Origin: Triplophysa rosa
Taxonomy: Eukaryota > Chordata > Actinopteri > Cypriniformes > Nemacheilidae
Length of the DNA: 64,000 bases
Direction: 5' to 3'
NCBI RefSeq assembly: GCF_024868665.1
Contig: NC_079912.1
Coordinates: 19,902,986 to 19,966,985, forward strand
Shown: in pieces, positions 37,539 to 50,900 of the stretch
Layout of the letters: every line of letters begins with the position of its first letter
Position numbering within the stretch: the first letter of the stretch is position 1
Notes under the pieces: generated by a model
The model's database searches: none
Told to the model about the DNA's origin: nothing
Seen by the model: the letters and a program-made list of their open reading frames with translations, nothing else
Program-made: the position numbers and the translations under genes

Positions 37539-38783
37539 GGGGCCTCATTTATAACCGTTGCGTACGCACAAAACATGCCCTGAAAGAGGCGTACGCCACT
37601 TCCCACGCAAAAGATGGGATTTATAAAAACAAACTTGACGGAAAAATGTGCGCACCTGCACGCAAACTCTGACCCATGCGTACGCACATTCTGGAGACAA
37701 ATGGTGAGTTAGTGAACTTAGATTGCAGAAACTAAGATTGATAAAAACGCTTATAAGCATTATGCCTCACACACATTTTATTTGACCTCATATCCGTTAA
37801 AGATCCATATTATCACAAAGATTAAATCTGCAGAGTTATTTGCGCTTGAGTGATAATTGTTTCATGCACCTTCTTGTAAAATCCAACTCAAATCTTAAAT
37901 AAAAATTCAATGTAAATATTTAATCAGCGCTGTCTCACCACCACACTATGAGCGCATGAGGAGGAGATGATCCGACTGAACAGGGACAGCATCAAATATG
38001 ATCACTGCAGAACACAGGGTAAATAAATATATTTTCCTTAAATACTGAGCATAATCATCGAATGTCAAAGTCTGGAAATACAGCCATTAAGCTCTCGCAC
38101 AATCGTTTCTCTTTATGTTCTCGTTATCAGTCCTAACTATCATAACAAAACCGGAATGAAGAAACATTCGTCTTTTACAATGATGTCTTCAAATGTTATC
38201 TCAGGTGAAGGACACCACTAATGGGGTGTTAATGATCAGTCTAAATGCTGTAAACATTTAAATGCTGCAGAGACCTTCTTTGGCTTTAATATAATAATAA
38301 TTATTATTATTATTAATAATTATAACAATTATTAAGTTGGAAATCTCAGTGAATCTCATGTGTGGCCATTTGTGATTTCGTTACGGAGATAAAGGATGGG
38401 ATCGGGGTTTTACATCATTTTTTGTTATATTTCTATGGCATCTGATAGCGGTTTGACCAGGAAACGTGACGTTGGTGCGTGACGTCAGGCTTAACAAGCG
38501 GATTGGATGGCAGGTTTATTAATATACGAATCAGTATTCATGAGGGGCTTTGCATTGACTATTTATGGGTAAAAATGGGCGTGTACAGGGCGTGATATGA
38601 GGCTGATTCACGTACGCACACTTGCAGGTGATCTGTGATTTATAAAGCGAATATTGCTTACAGGTGTGCGTACGCACGGTTTTATAAATCGGATTATTTT
38701 TGGGCGTACGCTATTTTTGGTTTTCGGGCGCAAGTACAGTTTTAGTAAGGATCCTACGCACACAATTTTATAAATGAGACCCC
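37539..38783. mobile_element. 1.2-kb TIR element without transposase
   Basis: The termini GGGGCCTCATTTATAA and TTATAAATGAGACCCC are inverted with one mismatch. Both terminal regions are studded with GCGTACGC / CGTACGCA motifs. The interior has no recognisable ORF. The target duplication is unclear. The class (possibly PIF/Harbinger or hAT) cannot be decided by eye. Confidence 0.75.
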
Positions 38784-41700
38784 TGAGCTATAAAAAAGCA
38801 ACGTCTGTGCAATAATACTTTTCTCTGTTATCAGCACCTACCCGTTGAGCTACAGGAAACCATAAAGAAGAGAACAGAGACAACCTAGATAAGATCAAGA
38901 TTATAACTCTAAAGAGGAAAGAGACGAGCTCTCAGTCGGGTGTAATGAGTGTGACATGGCAGATATCTGGAGGAAAACACTTTCTGCAAATCACAAATGG
39001 ATCAGTGTTTCAAATGAACCCACACAGAGAGAGAGAGTGAGAGAATCTCTGGGGGGGGGTGGGGGGGGGTGATTATGGTGGGGGTGCTGTTATGCAAACA
39101 ACAGAGATGTGGAGTTTAAATGACACGCTCCACTTCTGAGACACGGCACGGCTCATTGTCAGTAAATGAAGAATCTCGCACATTAAGGATGATATCAAAG
39201 GTTCATCGGACCCCTCTGGCCTTTTTTAATTACACTTCTGAAGCTCTGACATCATCCACCATATCTGTTCTGTCATTCATGGAAAACTCTCTCTGTTAAA
39301 CTACAGAATTAACTCATTATATTTCAGCTAAAGCACTCTCGGCCACCGAAACCCAAATCTTTGTAACGGCAGGTTTGTGAGTTTATTCACAGTTTATAGT
39401 CAGAATCCTGTTTACTCTGTTAATAGTCATTCTTCCAAATAAGAATTCATCAGTGCATGTTATAGAAAAAACATCTAATAACTTTGGGTAGCCCAGAGTA
39501 AAGTTGGCCTCCCAGAAGGACTGATCAATGACCCGGAAAGTAGACCATCATGGCCATTCCACCTCGGGACCAGCCCTGCACCAAATAAATGACTGCGGAT
39601 ATAAAGAAGCGTCTGCGAAATAGCCAATAACCAAACATCAAGGAGAGGTCAGTTTACCCATAAGTCTCTGCTCCACTCCTCTGAGGGCTGTCTGTGTATC
39701 CTCACATTAGCCTCGTCCCAATCAGACTGTCATTTCAGACACGGAGACGCGCGCCGTCCTGCACATCCAAACAAACAGCCGATGACTGACAGGTGTACGT
39801 ACACAGAGCTTTCTGGACCGCCTGCCACAAACAAGCCTCCTGTGGTGATATTAGCAGTGATCAACATGAAATATGTGAATAATGTGTCATGAAGCGTGTT
39901 TGGCCATTATTCATAGTCTCTTCAAGCTATGAGGAAAGAAGACGACAACTGCACTTCAGACAGCATCTCTGACAGAAAATACTTTCTTATGGATGAAAGC
40001 GTTAAAGACCACACACCTCAGTTAGTTGAAATCAGCGTGAATCCACAGAAGATGAGCATGCGGTGGTGTTTTCCGATAAGAAGATGAAGGTCATTTCTGT
40101 GTGTAATGAGATCGTGATGGCATTTCCGTTCCACTTTGATAAGTCCGGTTTTCTTATCTCACGCAGACAGATTTGAGATTTCAGGATTCCTGCTTATAAA
40201 CACACAGGTTGTTATCATGGGGTGTGTGAAGATCTGTTAGCAATAGCCCGAATTAAAACGCATGAGTCATTCTAATAAACACTAACACAACAAAGAGATC
40301 ATACTAACAATCAATACAAATGTCAATACAAAAAACAGTTTCTACTCTTAAAAACAAACAAGTCAATTTTGGCTTCTGTGCCTTTCAGACGTGAACACCT
40401 GTTGGCAGGTGAAGCATTAGAGAATCAGCTCGGCCGTGCTCTTGTTCAAAGCAGCAACAATCCACGGTGATAAAAATACTTCAGTTCAAACTGAAATGAT
40501 CAGGACTTCAGCCGTGTGTTTCTAACATCAGATGATCAAAAGAACAACACAAGGTTTGATTCGGCCGTTTTACTTCTGCCAGTAAATATGGACATGGCTT
40601 GCTGTGTGTGATGAAATGATGTGTTGTGTGATGATTATATATTATATGAGTGTGTTAGCGAGGAGATTTTTGTGTTGAAGAGTGAGTTTGGAGAGAGATT
40701 TTGGACACCTCTTGGCCAAAGGTTTTTTTGAGCCCTGAGAAAAATCCCAGATGAGATCTCTTTAATATCTCAATTCATTCCCTTAGCCATCAATGAGATT
40801 AACCGGAGAGCACATGGAAAGTTTTGCTTCAGTCTCATGTGTCTCAGATATTTCTCCTGAGAAAAGGAGTCAGAAATCTCCCAAATGATCATCTCTAATC
40901 TCCATTAGAGTTTAGAGAGAACAATGTGTCAAACTGAGCTCAGATTTATCAAACGTCAATATGAAGATCTCAATATCAACTCAAACATTTCTCATCAAAT
41001 TGACCCCAATCCACATGATTTGACCTCCACAATCTACATTCATTTACACCTCCACACTGTTTCTGCATAGACTTTTGCTGGAAATGTAACTCGTGTAAAT
41101 GTCACTATGCATGTCATTGAGCGCTTCAAGTAATGTGCAGAAGAGACATCATGTGTCTCCGTCTGACAGAGTTCATCAGAGGTCATAACATCAGACACTG
41201 GACAGATGGGGGGGGGTGATGTGTCATTGCGTTACATGTGCACGTGTCCGTCTCGCTAATGCCTTCCCGTTGCGTGCATTCGCGTTAATAACGTCCGGCC
41301 CGAATGTCCATTACGGCCCCATACATTAGCGGCCCACCGGAAAAAGTTCCAATACTCCAGATGGCCGGACCGACCCTGGTCGGAAGGACGGCCATTCTGG
41401 ACTGTGACAGAATGTCCTACTGGTCAGTATGCCCCTGCAGACAATCATTTGATTTCATTTGATACAATGACACATTTCTGATTGATCTGACTTATGTTGC
41501 GTCATAAATATGTTACGGTTAACTATAAATCAAATTTGAATGTTAATACAAATAATACTATAATGTTATGATTAACTTCTGGGGAAGGCATTAAAGCATG
41601 GGTCTTGAAAAGGAATTATACTGTATGGTATAATCTTTAAAAACGGTGCTACAAAGGGTTTTTCCCAATGATGCCACAGAAGATCCATTTTTATTTCCCC

Positions 41701-44071
41701 AAAGAACCCTTCAGTCAAAGGTGCTTAAGCGAATACTTTCTTTTTTTCTTTATTATTGTCTAACGAACCTTTTTTAAACCGGTGGAAACCATTCGGCCGA
41801 GAGTGTTTGGTATCATGAATCACCTTTTTTTAAGTTATTTTCTAAATTCATCATTTTCCTTCTAAACCTTCTTTACTATTCCTTTTTAAATGACATGTAT
41901 GCATGCCTATACTTCCAGTAATATAGTGCCCGTGATTCAGCTCAGAGGAAAGAAAACCCGGTTGAATCTCAGTTTGTAAAGAAATGAGTCATCTGCTTTC
42001 TTCTGTCAAGATGGAGAAAACAGATTTGACAATTCTCAGAGTGTCATTTTTGTGACTTGAGTGTGATGCAAGTGCAACGTGTTTGAGATCTGACTGCATG
42101 ACACTTATTAGGCAAACAGCTTCATTTATTTATTTTCGCATATTCAGTTTTTGAATGTAATGCATCAATAGAAAATTAAATGATCAGTTTTGTAACATTA
42201 ATGAACTTAAATGCTTGTGAGATCTCTTATGATAATCAACCACGTGTTTTGGCATATTGATCATTATCGATTGATTTGACAACAAATAATGTTTAACTGT
42301 CTTATTATTTGGAGGGGTTATTTGAAGTAAAACCATGGCTCATTTGTATAAGGGGTGTTACCAAAAAGTCAAGGAAATGCTTGTTCATGTACTTTTTATT
42401 GTCATCTCATACTTGTGGAAGTCAACTTCACTATATCAAAAAAGCGCCCCCCGAAATGCAATCCCGCTTAGAACCGTGCACAAAGACGCACAAAGCATCT
42501 GTCACTTCTCATTTGGAGGGAGTTTTCCAGCTGAGTTGGTGTGATGTGGCTGGGTGACTCCACCAGTGACAGTGTGTTGTGATGTGATGTGGACGCAGCC
42601 TGCAGGCGAGAGAGAGAGAGAGAGAGAATGTGTACAGGACACACGCCCAGTTATGGAATCAAATGCTTCATTATTGCCATCAACTGCATATAAAACATTC
42701 ATTCAAAACTGCCGAATCTCTGTCAGGAACTTGTCCAGATCATATCTGACCAAAAAGAGTTTATTATATGATCAATTATTTATACATAATGGTTCATTTA
42801 TTTAAATGAAAAAGTAACCTGGAAAATGAAATGTCTAGAAGCATTACAGTAACAATTGATTCTGTTTGTTTAGACCAGCATGGATTAACATATACTCTGA
42901 CAGAACATATATTGGGGACTACCTTCAAATGCTTTTTCATGTGCAACTGTTTTCTAAAGACCTCAAACCCTTGATCTCACACACATCCGCAGTGAGACTC
43001 AGAGGTCTTCCTCCTCAGAGCCGCTGGCCCGCGTCACTCTGTGTTAGCATAAGAAGAGCTTATTAAAGACAGACAACATGACCACAGGCCAACCCTGAAG
43101 ATGTGCGAAGTAGGTGAGAAAGACACGGCAAGAACTCACTGTCACATCCGTCTTCATGACAGTCTCATATAATATTAACATTTATAATAATAATAGATCC
43201 GTTATTAATATTTACAGAGCCATAGACTGTTTGTTGTTCAAAATACAAATATTCCCAAAAAGATAGACAGAAAGTATTGCAAACAAAGATGACTGTGATC
43301 GAACAAGTCAATAAAGTCAGAGAAGCACTTGATTCAAGAGGTTTTCATCTCCTTCTGTAATAATAGACTCTCTGCCCACTCTTAAGTCTCTATGATATTC
43401 TCATCTCTGGACACGTGATGTTTTTCCACCGATTTGAAAACTGCTGTCTCTCATGTCTCCTGGCTATACTGTACGAGTCATTTATCATAAACTAAAGAAA
43501 ACAAAACAAGTCATGATGTGACACTTTAATTCTTATGAAGTCAAATAGCACCTGATCTCAACAAAGAGCAGATGATGTTATTAATACATTCAGTACATTT
43601 TGTGTGTTAACTAACATGTAGTGTTGAGGTCAGAAAACATGCTTTATTGTGGCAGCGTCAGTTCATTTTGTACATTATTTTACATTAGACTAACATCACA
43701 ATTATTGTGTTGTTTACATATAAATGTGTTTGCTGTACTGTAGTGCTCTGTTATCACATCTTATATCATCTAGAGGTACAATTCACAGCGGTCTCTGTGC
43801 TTATTGCACAAATCTAAAAAATCTAAAAAAAAAAAAAAAAAAAAATCTAAATCTAAATCTAAAAATCTATTGACACACTTGGACCCTTCAAGTCACCCTC
43901 AAGATGGTGTTTAACAGACACGGCTCAGACTAAACTTGGTGTTGAGGTCACAGAACAAAATGTTGATAGAGTAGAAAGTTATCAAGTAAAGTCAAAATGA
44001 GACCTTAAAATGTTAAAATATAAAAGAACATCCTTCCTTGTTTAAAATGAAAGATGTATGTTCATGCTGTG
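38784..44071. other. 5.3 kb without a recognisable gene
   Basis: Scanned on both strands. No exon with splice context is seen. It contains a G-run pair (39051-39070), a degenerate relative of the 3796 MITE near 41630-41830, and a dispersed-repeat segment at 40845-41065 shared with 32041-32121 and 35052-35142. There is also a GA-run at 42609-42625. The part from about 43640 to 44071 is likely dcakd 3' UTR (minus strand), with a TTTATT (AATAAA on minus) at 43643-43648. Confidence 0.4.
43810..43869. repeat. (AAATCT)n / poly-A simple repeat
   Basis: A-run of about 23 flanked by ATCTAA units. Confidence 0.9.
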
Positions 44072-47000
44072 CTAAGAGATGAGCAATTTGACTGTACACA
44101 GGAACAGGCCGCAGAGCCCGGCAACAGCCGCCACGGCGACGGCCCTAACAACCAAGAACTCCATGGAGTCCTCCAGTTTGGTGTGCAAGCGGAGAACTTG
44201 TCTGTGAGTGTCCTCACGAGAGCCCGAGTTCTCCATCACGTGGCTGGCCAGTCCACGCTTCTCTTTGAGGGGCATCTGGGCAGCGATTCTCTGTTGGGCT
44301 TCCTCGTGGCTCAGAGCGTCTCTCTGCATGAGTCTGGACAGCTGCGTGGCTGGATCACTGTGGACATACAGAACCACAGATTCAAATCAAGACATCAGGG
44401 CCAATTCGCTTTTCTCTTAAAATACATTACATTCTAGAGCTTAAGTGAATTTTGTGCAGTGGTTAATGCATTAGGCCACAGATCCTAAAAGCTTGCTTAA
44501 CTCTGATTAAATCATGGACACACATGACACATGGCTTGGACTGTGGGCAGTCGTGGCCTAATGGTTAGAGTCGGACTCGTGACCAGAAGGTTGCTGGTTC
44601 GATTCCCAGGGCCGGCGGGTAACGACTGCGGTGCCCTTGAGCAAGGCACCTTACCCCTACTTGCTCCCCGGGCGCTGCAGTGATACAGTGGCTTGTAAAA
44701 GTATTCAACCCCCTTCATTTTATTCACATTTTGTTATGCTGCTGCCTTATCTTAAACTACTTTAAATGACTTTTTACATTAATCTACACTCCATGCACAG
44801 TAATGACAAAACAAAAAACTGATTTTTGACAGCTTTGCAAATTTATTAAAAATAAAAAACAAAAATAAGTACATTGCATAAGTATTCACACCCTTAACTC
44901 AGAAAATGGTTAAAGCGCCTTTACAGACTCAAATCTTTTTGGGTATGATGTGACAAGTTTTACACATCTGCATTTGGCAATTTTCGGTCATTCTTCTCCT
45001 CAGATCCTCTCAAACTCTGTCAGGTTGGATGGAGATCATCAGTAGACAGACATGCTCAGGTTTCTACAGAGATGTTCAGTTGGGTTCAAGCACTAGCTGG
45101 GCCACTCAAGGACATAGACAGAGTTGTCCATAAGCCACTCTTGCATTGTTTCAGTTGTGTGCTTAGGATCATTGTCATGTTGGAGAATGAACCTTCTGCC
45201 CTGTCCGAGGTTCTGAATGTTCTGGGCTAGGTTTTCATGATCATTATCTCCGTATTTTGTGTACAGTCCCTGAAGCTGAGAAACACCCCCACATCATGAT
45301 GCTGTTTCCACTACACTTTACTGTTAAGACGGTATTGTACAGGTGTTGAGCAGTGCTTGGTTTTCTCCAGACATGATGCATGAATCTGAGATTCATCAGA
45401 CCAGAACATCTGGTTTCTGACAGTTTGAAAGATTCGTTGAAGTATGTTTTTGCATATTTCAAGTTTCCATGTGTCTTCACTGAGCAAAGGCTTGAGTCTG
45501 GCCACTGAGCCATAAAGCCCAGATTGGTGGAGTGTTGCAGTGATGTTTGTCCTTCTGTAAGTTTCTCCCATCTCCATATATGATCATGGAGCTCAACCAG
45601 AGTGATCATCAGCTTCTTGGTCACCGCTCTAACCAAGCCCCTTCTCCATCGATGGCTCAGTTTGGACAGGAGGTCAGCTCAAGTAAGAGATCTGGTGGTT
45701 CCAAACCTCTTTCATTGAGGATAAATGGAGGCTACATGCTTCTGTGAACCTTCAATACAGCAGATTTTTTTCAGAAGTCTTCCCCAGATCTGTGCCTTGA
45801 TACAATCCTGTCTCAGAGCTCTACTGGCAGTTCTTTTGACCTCATGTCTTGGTTTTTACTTTGATACACATTTTCAGCTGTTGCACCCTTTATAGAGAGG
45901 TATGTGCCGCTCCAAATCATACTTATTCAATTGAATTTGGCACAGGTTAACTCCACTCGAAGTGTAGAAACATCAACAAGCAAAACTAATGCTTCTGAGC
46001 AAAATTTCAAGTGTCCCAGAAAAGGGTGTGAATACTTATGCAATGTATTTATTTTTGTTTTTTATTTTTAATAAATTTGCAAAGCTGTCAAAAATCATTT
46101 TTTTGTTTTGTCATTATTGTGCATGGAGTGTAGATTAATGTAAAAAAAAAAATCATTTAAAGTAGTTTAAGATAAGGCAGCAGCATAACAAAATGAGAAT
46201 AAAATGAAGGGGGTTGACTACTTTTGCAAGCCACTGTAGCTGCCCACTGCTCCGGGTATACGTGTGGTCACCACTTGCTGTGCGTGTGTTCACTACTCTC
46301 TGGATGGGTTAAATGCAGAGGTCACATTTCGGGTATGGGTCACCATATCTGACTAATAGGTCACTTTCACTTTCAGTTTAGTTCGAACCCTTCATTTTAT
46401 AAAAGAAAGGTTAACCGTAACCGTAATTAAAGCAAAACACTCTCTGCAACATTATACAAATTCATGCAAATAGTGAAATTAACTTACCAGTAAACAACAA
46501 CAGTGTGGGTTAGGAATCGAGTGAGGCGTCGTGTCTCAAAAAGCAGAGGCACATCCAAAATCACATACCTGTAGCCTGATAAACCAACAAAAAACAATCA
46601 GACTACAGTATTATAAATGTTTCACTTTGTGCTAGTCCGTGTGTGTCTGTACCTTTAATGAAGTACAGCAGAATCTGTCTGAACATTTCTTTATGTATTA
46701 GTGGATGTGTAATTGAATTGAGAAGTCTTCGTTTCTCGGGGTTGGAGAAGATTATCTGGCCCAGTTTCTTTCTGTCAATCTCTCCGTTCTCTAACAAAAC
46801 CTCCCGTCCGAAATGCTGCAGGATGAGCTTGTACGCTGGGCTCTGAAATTCCACCACTGATTGACAGGGACCAATGATAGACATTAAACATTACTTCACA
46901 GCCTAAGTAAAGGGGAAATATAAGGGATAATAAAAATGGACACACTTAGGTGGATAATACAGTATTATCATTGTAACACTTTATTTATCTATCTTTTTAT

Positions 47001-47184
47001 TGTTTGTTATTACATGATATGATATATATATACATACGAATGTACAAGCACACAAAAAGAACTGCATCGCACCTTTCTGAGCAACCACATCTGCATCAAT
47101 GACCGGACATCCCAGTTCTTTCAGCTGAGACGACACTGTGCTCTTGCCAGAGGCGATACCTCCAGTTAGCCCCACAAGAAACAT
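44072..47184 (-). CDS. dcakd: Dephospho-CoA kinase domain-containing protein
   Basis: Four coding exons on the minus strand: 47073-47184, 46653-46856, 46488-46575 and 44072-44357. All junctions are GT-AG and in frame, giving 229 residues (human DCAKD 231). Exon 1 has the CoaE P-loop GGIASGKS (8-15) and CPVIDADV. Exon 2 has [17 protein letters not shown] and [10 protein letters not shown]. Exon 3 reads [14 protein letters not shown], the conserved DxPLLFE motif. Exon 4 has [21 protein letters not shown] and HVMENSGS, then a C-terminal hydrophobic span ([18 protein letters not shown]). The family phosphorylates dephospho-CoA to CoA; DCAKD itself is assigned by homology and its membrane tail suggests organelle anchoring. 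An acceptor directly precedes the ATG, so the 5' UTR lies in an upstream exon. Intron 3 (44358-46487) holds a SINE/Tc1 composite. Confidence 0.93.
44686..46237 (-). mobile_element. Tc1/mariner-like transposon inserted in the SINE
   Basis: 1,552 bp, bounded by TA on each side (44684-44685 and 46238-46239). The termini CAGTGGCTTG and CAAGCCACTG are inverted, and the terminal inverted repeats continue for about 200 bp with inner TGCATAAGTATTCACACCCTT copies. This is the long IR/DR structure of fish Tc1 elements. The transposase is on the minus strand and broken. Confidence 0.88.
45244..45636 (-). pseudogene. Broken Tc1-like transposase
   Basis: A 130-residue open piece contains the DDE-region hallmark [14 protein letters not shown] preceded by [14 protein letters not shown]. 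An intact fish Tc1 transposase is about 340 residues. Flanking homologous sequence lies in other frames, so frameshifts and stops have disabled it. Confidence 0.85.
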
Positions 47185-47563
47185 GCTGAAATAGACAAAA
47201 ATCTAATTAAACTGTTACTGTACAGTGCCTGTCATGAATGAATGAATCCGAGTGTTAATCACTGGCGGCCTCTAGCGGCCACAGCTGGAACCACCGTAAG
47301 AATTTCTACTAACACGTTCTGTACATATTCGTGATCAAAAAAGCATTCGTTTTCATAGGAAACCACATTTGGGTGTGAAAACAGAAATAATTCGACAGTT
47401 GTCTTGTTTATATCTGGACATTAACTTTAATTTCCACTTTTTTGGTTTATGTAGCTGAGTTTATCAGAGGCTTGGGTTTAAATACTTCATTTTTAGCGCT
47501 TTATTAAAACTGTATTGACATTACAAACACATTTAAAAATTTAAGATGTTAAAATACACTTAC

Positions 47564-47940
47564 CTAACACCAATGACCTACTTCATGTGCAGTGAACAGT
47601 GATTACAAAAGCTATTCTGCATAAATATGCGCGAAAACAAAGACGAGCCTTGAAGAAACTTCACAACATAACTTCAATGACACTCAATAGACGGTGATAT
47701 GTACAGAGTTTGACAGCGCTTTTATACGTTTAGATAAAAAGCTCTCACTGTTTGTGTACATAACATTGACCTGTGTGCTTCAGTGCATAGTTCCCTTCTT
47801 CGTCGTACAAGAACTCGGCGCGAGTCATCAGCGCCCCGCATGCGCGCCGCCACACGGTCTGGAGAGGAATTACAAGGTCGCATCACTTCCGCTTTTCCAG
47901 ACGTTCAGGTTGCTGTGTTTTGACTTTTCACGAATCTAGA
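47564..47940 (-). promoter_or_regulatory. dcakd non-coding first exon and promoter
   Basis: A strong donor on the minus strand (TTAG then GTAAGTG, exon edge 47564) can pair with the acceptor TTGTCTATTTCAG just before the start codon (exon begins 47185). Upstream, 47835-47850 holds CCCCGCATGCGCGCC, close to the NRF1 site GCGCATGCGC. Nearby CACTTCCG (about 47884) is an ETS-type site. Both are common in housekeeping and mitochondrial gene promoters. The transcription start cannot be fixed. Confidence 0.5.
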
Positions 47941-50900
47941 AAATGCAAAAAGTGAAATTTCTTCATTCTTTTCCACTCATATATGCTGTGTATCTAATGA
48001 ACACGTGTTACCTGCGCGATGTTGCTGGTTTTAACTGGTTTCCCAGAGTAGCCAGTATTTTACTGGTTGCTATTTGTTTTAGTAGACAAACTGATAAATC
48101 AAGGTTATTGTGGTTTACATGAAAATCACAGACATTAAAATAAGAATAGTGAGATCCAGTTTTGCACAACCTTGGAGTATTTGACAAGTTGATAATAGTT
48201 TATTTTTATGTTAACAAGTCGTTATATCCCACTGCACTATCCTGGAGACTTGAGTAATTTAATAGCATACATTATTTAATTAAGTTATTAGTAGAGTAAG
48301 TAATGTTTTTCAATTTAGAACCTTTTGTTTGTCCAGATACATCTATGGTATCCAGGCCTTTAATCCAAGAACCGGATAGGATCTGTAGTTTTTTCATTTG
48401 ATTTTAATTTGATGCTTAAAATCATTTAAGACAAACTTTACTTCAAGAAATATTTTGAGTAAAGGAAGAAAAATGCAATTGTCCTACCTTGTATGTATTC
48501 TTCCAAATGTAAACCATTTTCGTTGTGGCTAAAGAACACTACATCCGTTTACTGCATGAGAATATTTAGCCTACCCAAACCTATCATAACCTTTTAAGTA
48601 GAAAATGCATGTTTCAGTATTATTACATTGTATGTGAACCTTTCTGGTGAAGAAGAGAAAAGCACAGAATACTCTTGCAGTAATATTGGATTGAGGTAGA
48701 GTAGAGAGGATTCCTTCAGATGAGGGGTAGGAGAAGGCAGCGCCTGAGAGTCAATAAACAAACAGGTGACATTATATAGACCAATGATAAAGGCGTTCAC
48801 CAAGCTCACGATGACATCAGAAGAGTTGAGGCTTGAGTGACTGTCTCTAAAAGACTGAGATGAGATGATTTCAACAATCTCTCTGGTGTTAGATCCCTAC
48901 TGGGTTGCCTGGAGCATTAGATTGATATTTGCAGATTTAAAACCCTTTAGTTATAAAACTACAAGTTAGTCTGTTGACAGACGGCTCTCCTGATTTTGCC
49001 AAGTGGTTGTGTCCTAAGGGCAACATCATGCTCACCCTGGGACAACATTTAAATCAACCAATCAGATTTCAGAAATAAATTTAATCTACAACCAGGACAA
49101 CAACCCTCATCATTTCCCTGTGATTTTAGGGGTAAGTTATGGTTAGGGTTGGGCTTTGGTGTGGGTTTAGGTTTTATGTATAAAAATGTTGCCCTGAGGA
49201 CATCAACCCCTTGGCAAAATCAAGTGGAGCGTTGACAGACATCTTTGATGTAGACTATGAGCTGTCCTCGGAGGAGTCTTCTGTTACTGGGTGTGAGTAT
49301 ATCTAAATAGATGCTTATAGCTAGGAGGGATTTGACTATCTTTGTCTAATCTGAGAAGAAATCAGAAATAGGCAGAGGGTAGTATCATTACTCGAAAACA
49401 AAACTTAGTAGGTCTATGTGGCACACTAACCCCTGGTTTCACAGACAAGGCTTAAGGCTGGTCCCAGACTAAAATGAATGTTTGAACTGTCTTACCTGAA
49501 AATAACTTGCCCTGTCAAATCCTAAAATATATCAGCGCCAATGTGTTGTCTCAAGATGCATACCAGTAATGTTTTTAGCCAAGGTTATTTTATAAAAGTG
49601 AATTAAATATGCTCATTTAACAAAGGTAAAGTCCTGGCTTAAGCTAAACCGTGTCTGTGAAACCGGGCCTTCGTATTTTTGAATGCTATTATGCAAGTAA
49701 GGTAACTAGGCCTAGTTTACTATATACATGATGTGTAGTAATGTCAAACTCTGAGATCTTACATGTGATGTCAAATGACTCTGTAAACAGGTTTGTTTTC
49801 ATTTGGAAGAACGGATGAAAAACAACATGTTGAATTGATGCCGTTTTTACACTTGGCCTGTTCTGTTATCATGGGGCCAGAAAAGGTTTGTCAGACAAGA
49901 ACACACTGTACTGAAGGTAAACAATATCATTTCTCATCACTGCATACAAACAACAACAACAACATGTTAAAGATAATCCATGTGTGAAAAATGCATGATT
50001 GCTGAACGCTCATTGGTGTTTTATATGAAAACAGAAGCAAGAGAAAAACCCACGAGAAATGCAATTTCTTTTTATTTTACAGCACACTTCAGAAGTGAAA
50101 CTGTCTGCTTCCTGTAAGTGTTCGTGTCACATGTGATTTTTCATATTCCCAATATGAACAAATTATAAAATTGCAAAAGTTCCATGACATCTTTTTATTA
50201 CAGTTATGCAACGCTGTTGTGCGCGATGGAAGCAACATCCATAATAGTGTTTGTCATAGTCATATCGAGCTAAAGAGAGAAATATTTACACAGTACAGAG
50301 GAAAATGTGTTCGTAGAGCGTCATGTGATAAACGTACATTGACAAAGGCATATAAAGATTTCCTGTGGAAACGCCCCACAGCATGTAAGCAAGAGAGAAT
50401 GGCTTTGATTCGATGTCTTTATCTCACGAGCTCCCCTTTCAGAGAAACCTCGACATATTAAAAAGACGGAAATTGTGGGTCGGTTTTATACCTTTTGAGA
50501 GTTCTCTCGAGGCTTAATACCCAATATACAGTATAACATAACATTGAAATCCTCTCTTGGATTCCACAGCTGCAGCTTAGTCTGGATTTCAAAAGTCTTG
50601 CTTATAAACAGCAGTTTTTGTGAATAATCCATCGGTTAATCTCATTGCCTCTCATATTGTAGATGTTAGAATTCATACAAAACAAGAAACACACATATAC
50701 CTGTAAGACATGTTGCAACTGACAGTCATCACATTTATCACGGATCTCATGTGATTGGCACCTGATCAGCACAAGAAGATCTATTTCAGTCATGAGTTCG
50801 ATAGTCATGTGTTTTTGATAACATCAGCCCTCATTGGTACCCTGTAAATCTGTTTTATTAATACAACGTCTTGTGCTTGTTTTGATCATGGTAAACGGTG

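Larger units (their letters stand above)
44545..46375 (+). mobile_element. tRNA-derived SINE split by a Tc1 element
   Basis: The 5' half has a tRNA-like box A (TGGCCTAATGGTTAGAG, 44554-44570) and box B (GGTTCGATTCC, 44596-44606). It runs to GCGCTGCAGTGA at 44683 and resumes at 46240 as GCTGCCCACTGCTCCGGG, ending near 46375 with TTTCACTTTC. Removing 44686-46237 and one TA restores a continuous SINE. It lies in dcakd intron 3. Confidence 0.85.

Noticed and set aside
41260..41450. GC-richer block with GGCCGGACCGACCCTGG as a gene fragment
   Set aside because: No open frame with a recognisable protein; it reads like a decayed transposon end, but I could not find its partner terminus.
44545..44625. 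tRNA gene suggested by box A and box B
   Set aside because: Box spacing and downstream conserved body identify a tRNA-derived SINE; no intact cloverleaf or terminator.
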